From assembly GCA_002688105.1 (NCBI GenBank), contig NZBQ01000002.1:72311-113091 (forward strand): a stretch of 40,781 nucleotides of DNA, in the 5' to 3' direction. Made by a program: the position numbers and the translations under genes. Below the pieces are notes generated by a model that was not told where the DNA came from, did not search any database, and saw nothing but the letters and a program-made list of their open reading frames with translations. Below are positions 33,536 to 40,781 of this stretch, in pieces (the first letter of the stretch is position 1; every line of letters begins with the position of its first letter). This DNA comes from Dehalococcoidales bacterium (GTDB taxonomy: Bacteria; Chloroflexota; Dehalococcoidia; Dehalococcoidales; GCA-2688105).

Positions 33536-34302
33536 CTAAACCACGAACTTATCAGACGGAAGCCATCATCATCAGGAAGATTAAGCTGGGTGAGGCGGAT
33601 AGAATCCTTACCCTCTACACTCCCCACCCAGGCAAGATTAGAGCCGTCGCCAAGGGAGTCAGGCGCCCCAGAAGCAAGCTGTCCGGACACCTTGAGCTTC
33701 TCACCCACAGTATGGTATCACTGGCTCGGTGTCGCAATCTGGATACTATCATCGGCAGCCAGACCATCAATAGCTTCCTCCCCATCAAAAGCAACCTTGA
33801 GCTTACCTCCTATGCCCTTTACGCCACCGAGCTGGTCGACCAGTTTACCGCCGATAATGTTGAAAATCCCCCGTTATTCCAACTACTGCTGGAGACAATG
33901 AAGCGCCTGTGCCAGGGCGGCGATAACGAACTCGTCTTGCGCTACTTTGAACTGCACCTCCTCAATCTGGTCGGCTACCGTCCCCAGCTCCAGCAGTGCG
34001 TCTCCTGTAAGTCAGCGCTTGAGTCTACCATTAACTCATTCTGTCCCGGTGCCGGCGGTATGCTGTGCCCCAATTGCCGCCAGAATAAACTAACCTATTC
34101 CATATCAGTCAACGGACAGAAAATGCTACGCATACTACAAAGCAACGAATATAATACCGTCAGCCAGCTGGAGATGAACCGGGAACTATCCGGCGAAATA
34201 GAAGGAGTAATGAGAAACTACCTTAAATACCTTCTGGAAGGGGAGGTCAAGTCAACCGCCTGGCTGGATACTTTAAGAGAGCAGAAGATAGCCTCTGGCT
34301 AA
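33532..34302 (+). CDS. recO: DNA repair protein RecO
   Basis: YQTEAIIIRKIKLGEADRILTLYTPHPGKIRAVAKGVRRPRSKLSGHLELLT; Cys motif CVSC...CPNC. Confidence 0.96.
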   Translation: MTKPRTYQTEAIIIRKIKLGEADRILTLYTPHPGKIRAVAKGVRRPRSKLSGHLELLTHSMVSLARCRNLDTIIGSQTINSFLPIKSNLELTSYALYATELVDQFTADNVENPPLFQLLLETMKRLCQGGDNELVLRYFELHLLNLVGYRPQLQQCVSCKSALESTINSFCPGAGGMLCPNCRQNKLTYSISVNGQKMLRILQSNEYNTVSQLEMNRELSGEIEGVMRNYLKYLLEGEVKSTAWLDTLREQKIASG

Positions 34303-34411
34303 GGCGCTTTACTACTGAACAGGGATAACCTATAATAACCCAAAATAGATAAGGCATGGCTGCGAGTCTAGTTCTCAGTCTTTTTGCTAATACCATAAGG
34401 AATGAGCCAAG

Positions 34412-35887
34412 ATGACACCCAGACTGGACAGTGTAACTCAACAGCGACGGGAAAAGCTCAAGCGGATTCGTAGCCGTGGTATTAACCCCTACCCTCACCG
34501 CTACCACCGCACTCATTCCACCCAGAAGGCCGTAGCCCAGCTTGAGCAGCAAGAGAAAGGCGCTATCAAGGAGAAGGAAGTCAATGTTGCCGGGCGGATT
34601 ATGGCCATCCGCTCCATGGGCAAAATTTCCTTCCTTGATTTACGCGATGGCTCAGGAAAAATCCAGCTACACTTCCACAAAGACCACCTTGATGAAGACA
34701 GCCTGAAGCTGCTCAAGGATATAGATATTGGTGATATTATCGGGGTCAGCGGCAAGTTTTTCCGGACCAAGAGTGGCGAACCGACTATCGAGGTAGAAAA
34801 TCTCACCCTGCTAACCAAGTCACTTCAGCCCTTACCGGAGAAGTGGCACGGGCTGGGTGATATTGACAAGCGATACCGTCAGCGCTACCTCGACCTCATT
34901 GCCAACACCGAGACTAAAGGGATTTTCCAGATACGCAGCCAGGTTATCACCGCCATACGGCAATTCCTCAACCAGCGAGGCTTCATCGAGGTAGAAACAC
35001 CCATTCTGCAACCGTCAGCCGGGGGCGCGCTGGCTCAACCCTTTACTACCCACCATCACGCCCTTAGCCAGGACTTCTACCTGCGCATCGCCCTTGAGCT
35101 TCACCTCAAGCGACTGATAGTGGGTGGCTTTGATAAGGTCTACGAGCTGGGGCGCACTTTCCGTAATGAAGGCATCTCCACCAAACACAACCCCGAGTTC
35201 ACCATGCTGGAAAGCTACGAAGCCTATGCCGACTATAATGATGTGATGAAGATGGTCGAGACGATGGTATCTAAAATCAGCCAGAAGGTTCTGGGCACCG
35301 ACCAGATTAAGTTTGGCGATAGCACCATCAACTTCAAGCCACCGTGGCGGCGACTGGAACTGCGCCAAGCAGTAACCGAATACAGTGGCATAGATTTCGT
35401 GCAATACCCGGAAGTCGATTCACTAAGGGCTAAAATGGAGACAATAGGACTGGAGGTTAACCCCCAGAAGAACTGGGCACGACTGGTGGATGAACTTATT
35501 TCCACCTTTGTTGAACCCAAACTGATACAGCCCACCTTCGTTATGGACTACCCGGTCTCAATGTCACCTCTGGCCAAGACCAAGCCGAGTAACGACCGCG
35601 TGGTAGAACGTTTCGAGGCCTTCGCCGGGGGTATGGAAATCGCCAACGCCTTTACCGAACTCAACGACCCTCTAGAGCAGAGAAAACGCTTCCGAGAGCA
35701 ACGAGAGGCACACCAGACAGCAGGTGATACCGAGACCATCGATGAGGACTTCCTGCTGGCACTGGAGTATGGTATGCCTCCCACCGGGGGGCTGGGAGTT
35801 GGCATTGACCGTCTGGTGATGCTACTATCAAATCAACAATCAATCCGTGAGGTCATCCTGTTCCCCCAACTCAGGGACAAACCGTAG
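34412..35887 (+). CDS. lysS: Lysyl-tRNA synthetase (class II)
   Basis: OB fold then RYRQRYLDLIAN, FIEVETPILQPSAGGALAQPFTTHHHAL, GRTFRNEGISTKHNPEFTMLESYEAYADYNDVM. Confidence 0.97.
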   Translation: MTPRLDSVTQQRREKLKRIRSRGINPYPHRYHRTHSTQKAVAQLEQQEKGAIKEKEVNVAGRIMAIRSMGKISFLDLRDGSGKIQLHFHKDHLDEDSLKLLKDIDIGDIIGVSGKFFRTKSGEPTIEVENLTLLTKSLQPLPEKWHGLGDIDKRYRQRYLDLIANTETKGIFQIRSQVITAIRQFLNQRGFIEVETPILQPSAGGALAQPFTTHHHALSQDFYLRIALELHLKRLIVGGFDKVYELGRTFRNEGISTKHNPEFTMLESYEAYADYNDVMKMVETMVSKISQKVLGTDQIKFGDSTINFKPPWRRLELRQAVTEYSGIDFVQYPEVDSLRAKMETIGLEVNPQKNWARLVDELISTFVEPKLIQPTFVMDYPVSMSPLAKTKPSNDRVVERFEAFAGGMEIANAFTELNDPLEQRKRFREQREAHQTAGDTETIDEDFLLALEYGMPPTGGLGVGIDRLVMLLSNQQSIREVILFPQLRDKP

Positions 35888-35897
35888 GGCAGAAATT

Positions 35898-37139
35898 ATG
35901 CTTGACCTGAAATTCTTCCGGGAAAATATAGACCAGGTGCGACAGGGGATAGCCAACCGTCAGAGCACTGCCCCTCTGGATGAGATTCTACAACTCGATG
36001 CTGAGCGTCGGCAGAAGATTGCCGGGCTAGAAGACTTAAGGCATACCCGCAAAGAGGCGGCACGGGAAACGGCAAGGGTCTCCTCAGATAAGGGGCGCGA
36101 CCTGCGTGTCAAAATCAAGGCGCTGGAGGAAGAGGTCAGGAATCTGGATGAACAACTGAAAGACCTGCTGTTACAGGTGCCCAACCTCCCCCAACCCACT
36201 GCGCCGGTAGGGACCGGGGAAAATGATAATGTTGAAGTGTGCTCCTGGGGAGAGCCTAAAAGCTTTGACTTCGAGCCAGCCCCCCACTGGAAACTGGGCG
36301 AATCCCTGGGCATTATTGACTTTGAGAGGGGGGTAAAGCTATCCGGTACCCGCTTCTATGTGCTCATGGGATTGGGCGCCCGACTGCAGAGAGCCCTCAT
36401 CTCTTTTATGCTTGACCTCCACACCGCCGAGCACGGCTATAACGAGGTATATCCACCATTTATGGTTAAACGGGAGTGTATGGTAGCCTCCGGCAACCTG
36501 CCCAAATTCGCTGACAACCTGTACCACGATGAAGAGGATGACTTCTGGTTCGTGCCTACGGCTGAGGCGCCGGTCACCAATCTGCACCGTGAGGAAATCA
36601 TACCGCCGGGAACGTTGCCGCTATACTATGTCGCCTATACCGCCTGCTTTCGCCGGGAAAAAATGTCGGCCGGGAAGGACACCAAGGGTCTGAAACGGGG
36701 TCACCAGTTTGACAAGATAGAGCTTTACAAGTTCACCGAGCCGGCCACCTCCAATGATGAGCTGGAAAAAACGGTGAGTGACGCCGAGCAGGTCTGCCGC
36801 AAGCTGGAAATACCCTATCGTGTGCTGGAGTTGTGCACTGCCGAGCTAGGCTTTGCCTCCGCCAGGTCCTATGATATTGAAATGTGGGCGCCCGGCTGTG
36901 GCGAGTGGCTGGAGGTATCTTCCTGCTCCAACTGCGGTGATTTTCAAGCCCGGCGGGGTAATATCCGCTACCGCCCCACCCCCGAATCCAAACCCCAGTT
37001 CGTCCACACCCTGAACGGCTCCGGGCTAGCCCTGCCACGAGTGGTCATCGCCATTATGGAAAACTACCAGCAAGCCGACGGCAGTATCCTCATCCCCGAA
37101 GTGCTTCAGAAGTATGTGGGGGAGAAGGTGATAAGGTAA
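35898..37139 (+). CDS. serS: Seryl-tRNA synthetase
   Basis: MLDLKFFRENIDQVRQGIANR ... FRREKMSAGKDTKGLKRGHQFDKIELYKF; the ATG at 35898 fits the family N-terminus. Confidence 0.97.
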   Translation: MLDLKFFRENIDQVRQGIANRQSTAPLDEILQLDAERRQKIAGLEDLRHTRKEAARETARVSSDKGRDLRVKIKALEEEVRNLDEQLKDLLLQVPNLPQPTAPVGTGENDNVEVCSWGEPKSFDFEPAPHWKLGESLGIIDFERGVKLSGTRFYVLMGLGARLQRALISFMLDLHTAEHGYNEVYPPFMVKRECMVASGNLPKFADNLYHDEEDDFWFVPTAEAPVTNLHREEIIPPGTLPLYYVAYTACFRREKMSAGKDTKGLKRGHQFDKIELYKFTEPATSNDELEKTVSDAEQVCRKLEIPYRVLELCTAELGFASARSYDIEMWAPGCGEWLEVSSCSNCGDFQARRGNIRYRPTPESKPQFVHTLNGSGLALPRVVIAIMENYQQADGSILIPEVLQKYVGEKVIR

Positions 37140-37475
37140 TTAGCTCTCATAGCCCTGCATACGGGCAGTAATTCCCTGCCTTATCTGATCTCCCTGTTGC
37201 TGCAACATCTCAACAAGAACCAAACTTGTAAAACCACGTACCTGCTGACGTCTTACCTTAAGCACACTTATAGGCAACCCTGGATCTCCCCCCTAGTGGA
37301 ACGTAGAACATCTTACAGCATACCAATCATCTATAACCGCATCCAAGAAATCCCAAGAGATGCCAGCGTACCCTTTGTCACTCATAAACTGTTTAACTCT
37401 CTCCTTTTTATTTGTTATATCTAGTCCTTGCTGATCAACATTAACCTGCCCCCACAAAGGGTACCACTTATAGAG
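37140..37475 (-). pseudogene. Decayed minus-strand coding remnant(s), function not recognised
   Basis: Two adjacent open stretches separated by a stop: KWYPLWGQVNVDQQGLDITNKKERVKQFMSDKGYAGISWDFLDAVIDDWYAVRCSTFH* and GDPGLPISVLKVRRQQVRGFTSLVLVEMLQQQGDQIRQGITARMQGYES*; protein-like composition, no intact start. Confidence 0.4.
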
Positions 37476-37492
37476 TTAGAGTTACCGGTATA

Positions 37493-37716
37493 AAAGGAGA
37501 CATACCTTTGCCAGCCTGATGCTACTACGTGGGGCTAAGCCTAAGGTTATCAGTGAAGCTCTAGGTCATGCCTCAGTAGCATTTACAATGGACGTCTATA
37601 GCCATATAATGGAGGGAATGCAGGAGGATGCCATGGCGTTGTTAGACGAAGTGCTACCGTCAGGGGTATCTCAAAAAAATAACGCCAATTTAACGCCAAT
37701 TCTGTCTGTTATGTAA
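37493..37716 (+). pseudogene. Tyrosine recombinase (phage-type integrase) C-terminal remnant
   Basis: HTFASLMLLRGAKPKVISEALGHASVAFTMDVYSHIMEGMQEDA: C-terminal H/R...H...Y catalytic region only; rest of the gene absent. Confidence 0.8.
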
Positions 37717-37740
37717 ACTTTATCCCGAAGTTTAGCTTCA

Positions 37741-37830
37741 GGAGGGGTGTCCGAGTGGCCTAAGGTGACGGTCCTGAAAACCGTTGTTCCCGCAAGGGGA
37801 CCGTGGGTTCGAATCCCACCCCCTCCGCCA
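37741..37830 (+). tRNA. tRNA-Ser (anticodon TGA at 37775-37777), CCA encoded
   Basis: Acceptor GGAGGGG/CCCCTCC, anticodon stem ACGGT-CCTGAAA-ACCGT, long variable arm, T-arm GTGGGTTCGAATCCCAC, G discriminator plus CCA. Confidence 0.97.
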
Positions 37831-39453
37831 CTAATCAATTTCAATAGACACGCTATTTAACATAGCAAAGCCCTGAGGACTCAGGTTATAGCCCTTAACA
37901 TATGGCTTAACCAGAATGTAACTCTGCCCAAACCATAAAGGCAAACAGGCCGCATCATCAACCAGCAGCTGCTCAGCCTGTTGATATAAACTCAGGCTCC
38001 GGTCATAATCCGGCTCCACACCTGCCATTTCCAGCAGGGCGTCTACCTCAGGGTTGCTATACTCCCCATAGTTATTATCAACATCACTATGAAACAAGAT
38101 ATCCAGAAAATTCTGGGGATGGGGGTAGTCAGCAATCCAACCCATATAATACATCTCATCCTTCTCCTGCTTGAGATGATAGAGGAATCTCTGCGGTTCC
38201 AACTGCCTTACCTTCACCTCCACCCCGAGGTTATGCTGCCACTCATAAACCAGAGCTTCCAACTCCGGTGAGATTAGTCCTCCCCAACCTGAAGTAGTAA
38301 TAGTAATTGGCGGCAGATTAGACACATCACCATAGCTGGAGCTTTTAATCAATCCCTTAGCTTCATTTACATCATAATCCCACCCGGACAAATTCTCATT
38401 GAAACCAGGCATACCCGGGGGTAAGATGCCGTCCGCCCGCTGCACCATGTCCCTGAATGCCAGAGAAACCATCTTATCCTTATCGATAGCCTGAGAGAAA
38501 GCACGACGAACATTGGCATCGTCAAACGGCGGTTTGGTTAAATTAAAGCCTATATAGCGAAAACTCAGCTCGGGAACTATAACCAAGTCACGGTAAAAAG
38601 GACCGGTTTTATCGGTAACCTTGTCAATATAATGCCGGGAGATACTGGCGACATCAATTTCGCCGGTCTCATACATATTCATCGACACACCGCCCCACAG
38701 TTTAAAAGTAACCGAATTGACCTTAGCCATTTCACCATAGTAAAGCTCGTTTCTCTCCAGAACCAGCCGGTCATTCTCCTCCCACTCGCTGAGCTTAAAC
38801 GGACCGGTGCCATTAAGACGATACCACCAGCCCTCCCCCGACTGCACATTGGCTCTATCCACGACAAAGGCAGTGGAATAGGTCAGTTTTGACAAAAAGT
38901 AGGATTTAGGCGCATCTATGGTTACCTCCAGGGTATAGTCATCAATAACCCTGACACCACTAATCTCCTTGGTTTTACCGGCTAACACCTCCTCCACCCC
39001 GACAATATCACCCAGATAGGTGGCTGCCGTATGAGACCCGGTAGCCGGGTCACTAGCCCGCTCCCAGGAATACTTAACCTCCCCTGCCTTGACCTCTGCG
39101 CCACTATGAAACCTGACATCATCTCGCAGGTAAAAGGTATAGGTTCTACCATCATCGCTAAGCTCCCATGACCGGGCTATATCCGGCACTGGCTTCAGGT
39201 CATCATCAAGGCGAACCAAACCGCTAAATAGCTGGGCTATATACTCGTGGGAGGTCATCTCACCGGAAACCGCCGGGTCAAGGGTTAGCGGGTCAATATT
39301 ATAAAGATTAAGGTTTCCTTTGGCATCAGGAACAGTTGAACCAGGAACTGGAGTTGGCTCTGTTTCCTGACCTGGCTGACAGCCAAAGCCACCAACCAGA
39401 AGCAGGCCGGCCAGCAATACTGCTGAAAGAAGTATATATAGGGCTCTTCTCAT
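37831..39453 (-). CDS. ABC transporter substrate-binding protein, family 5 (oligopeptide type), lipoprotein
   Basis: Lipobox LVGGFGC; FSGLVRLDDDLKPVPDIARSWELSDDGRTYTFYLRDDVRFHSGAEV; FDDANVRRAFSQAIDKD. Confidence 0.95.
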   Translation of the reverse strand: MRRALYILLSAVLLAGLLLVGGFGCQPGQETEPTPVPGSTVPDAKGNLNLYNIDPLTLDPAVSGEMTSHEYIAQLFSGLVRLDDDLKPVPDIARSWELSDDGRTYTFYLRDDVRFHSGAEVKAGEVKYSWERASDPATGSHTAATYLGDIVGVEEVLAGKTKEISGVRVIDDYTLEVTIDAPKSYFLSKLTYSTAFVVDRANVQSGEGWWYRLNGTGPFKLSEWEENDRLVLERNELYYGEMAKVNSVTFKLWGGVSMNMYETGEIDVASISRHYIDKVTDKTGPFYRDLVIVPELSFRYIGFNLTKPPFDDANVRRAFSQAIDKDKMVSLAFRDMVQRADGILPPGMPGFNENLSGWDYDVNEAKGLIKSSSYGDVSNLPPITITTSGWGGLISPELEALVYEWQHNLGVEVKVRQLEPQRFLYHLKQEKDEMYYMGWIADYPHPQNFLDILFHSDVDNNYGEYSNPEVDALLEMAGVEPDYDRSLSLYQQAEQLLVDDAACLPLWFGQSYILVKPYVKGYNLSPQGFAMLNSVSIEID

Positions 39454-39554
39454 TTTTTCTGCTCAAAAATATACTATAATCCTAATCCCGCCTCAGCCTC
39501 AAAACAAAGCTTGTTCATTAAGGGAAGCTTGAAGCCTATTTATTTTATTAAAAC

Positions 39555-39629
39555 CTTACCCCCTGTATCCCCCTCTCCTTAACAAGGAGAGGGGGAGGTG
39601 GTCTGTGAAGGGGGAAAGCCCCTTCAAAC
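39555..39629 (+). repeat. Dispersed two-hairpin intergenic repeat, copy 3
   Basis: CCCCCTCTCCTT-AAC-AAGGAGAGGGGG (39569-39595) followed by GTGAAGGGGGAAAGCCCCTTCAAAC. Confidence 0.85.
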
Positions 39630-39681
39630 TTCCCCTTATCTCAGGGTTTTTAAGAGAAGCAACAGCCCCTCTTGAGTAAAT

Positions 39682-39722
39682 CCCTATCCCCTTCAAAGGG
39701 GAAGGGGATAAAGGGGATAGGG
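39682..39722. repeat. Additional inverted repeat with a G-tract arm adjacent to copy 3
   Basis: Perfect 12-bp arms CCCTATCCCCTT / AAGGGGATAGGG; internal GGGGAAGGGGATAAAGGGGATAGGG. Confidence 0.7.
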
Positions 39723-39863
39723 TAGACAAACATCTCAAAACAAGTCTTTCCGTTTCAGACTTAAGTATTCTTTATCGCCAATAATGACGGGGTCTAGGAC
39801 GTCTATGCCCATAATTTCACCCTGGCCTCAAAACGGCTTTGTCTCCACCATCTCTTCCCGACC

Positions 39864-40781
39864 CTACATGGCAAGGTACTTCATCTTCTCCCCCAGAGTA
39901 ACCAAGCTCTCCAGATTATGCGCCGGTAGGAAGTAATCGATGAAAGGCAGGGCAGCCTGCATCCCTTTAGTCAAGGGTTCATAGGTAGGGCTACCCAAGA
40001 GGGGGTTCAACCATATTATCTTACGGCATGTCATTCGCAGCCTCTGCATCTCCTTTGCCACCAGTGCGGTATCGCCGGTATCCCAACCATCGCTCATGAT
40101 TATCACGACTGTCCTCCGGTTCATATTCCGACCATACCCGTCGTTGAAGATCTGCAGGCAGTCCCCAATACGTGTTCCCCCCGACCAATCCCGGACACTC
40201 CCCGCAAGAGCCGTCAAGGCACCATAGGGCTTCTTGCCCTTCAGGAAAGGGGTAGTCCTCGTCAGGCGTGTACTGAAGACGAAGGTCTCCACCCCGCTCA
40301 ACTGGTTCTGCAGACTGTAGATAAATTGGATCAAGAATTTACTGTAGCAATCCATGGAGCCGCTGACATCACACAGCAACACAAGTTTAATCTTCCTTGT
40401 TTTTCGTCTCCTCCTTACCAGTTCAACAATATCGCCCCCACATTTCACCATGTTCCTGCGCAAAGTACGCCGCGGGTCAGTATCATGACCCCGGGGATAA
40501 ATCTCCCACCTCCGGCTCTTAACCGTCGCCAGTTTGAGAACAATTTTAGAGAGCAGTCGTTGCGCTATTTTGACCTCATCCTCGGTGATGTCACAGAAAT
40601 CTTTGGTAGCCAGTACCTCATCGGGACTATAGGTAGCCACCGTCTTCTCCTCCAGTTCAACTCCCGGCTCAATATCAGTGTCCCATTCCTCAGTACGGAA
40701 TTTTCCGTCTTTTTCCTCGTCCTCCAGCTCCACCCCAGACCCGTCACCAGCCCCCTCCCTCTTTATCTTTTCGAAGATTCC
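39864..40781 (-). CDS. VWA domain protein (CoxE-like), truncated at the window edge
   Basis: LLCDVSGSMDCYSKFLIQFIYSL (MIDAS DxSGS), VVIIMSDGWDTGD; frame stays open to the window end (GIFEKIKREGAGDGSGVELEDEEKD). Confidence 0.88.
   Translation of the reverse strand, partial: GIFEKIKREGAGDGSGVELEDEEKDGKFRTEEWDTDIEPGVELEEKTVATYSPDEVLATKDFCDITEDEVKIAQRLLSKIVLKLATVKSRRWEIYPRGHDTDPRRTLRRNMVKCGGDIVELVRRRRKTRKIKLVLLCDVSGSMDCYSKFLIQFIYSLQNQLSGVETFVFSTRLTRTTPFLKGKKPYGALTALAGSVRDWSGGTRIGDCLQIFNDGYGRNMNRRTVVIIMSDGWDTGDTALVAKEMQRLRMTCRKIIWLNPLLGSPTYEPLTKGMQAALPFIDYFLPAHNLESLVTLGEKMKYLAM

Noticed and set aside
37197-37424. 75-aa plus-strand ORF between serS and the integrase remnant
   Set aside because: No recognisable protein character or RBS; the opposite strand is more protein-like.
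39556-39738. 60-aa minus-strand ORF
   Set aside because: Consists of the palindromic intergenic repeats translated by chance.

Overview
This 40.8 kb window looks like a bacterial chromosome segment, probably Chloroflexota / Dehalococcoidia-like (an inference from gene content, not tested). Most of it is housekeeping: start of a nuo operon (nuoA-B-C and partial nuoD), rsmD-coaD-ferredoxin, a MacB-type ABC efflux operon with a GbsR/MarR-like regulator, proC, leuS, a second ABC exporter, a C4-dicarboxylate cluster (malic enzyme, split fumarase, FrdA/FrdB-like soluble fumarate reductase, acyl-CoA dehydrogenase), ligA, pth, eno, gap, a divergent tubulin/FtsZ-like GTPase, dnaX-ybaB-recR-(PD-(D/E)XK-like ORF)-recO, lysS, serS, tRNA-Ser(UGA), a peptide-type ABC binding protein and a partial VWA protein. 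The strongest non-routine signals are: (1) a nested structured-RNA candidate in the 5' leader of the malic enzyme/fumarase/fumarate reductase operon, with G-U pairs favouring the minus strand; (2) a leader ORF plus hairpin upstream of leuS; (3) a yggT relic with an in-frame TAG at the conserved Trp position; (4) a dispersed two-hairpin repeat in three intergenic sites; (5) a PD-(D/E)XK-like ORF coupled to recO; (6) a divergent tubulin-like GTPase; (7) a decayed integrase region between serS and tRNA-Ser. All calls are by eye from sequence; no searches or folding programs were run.
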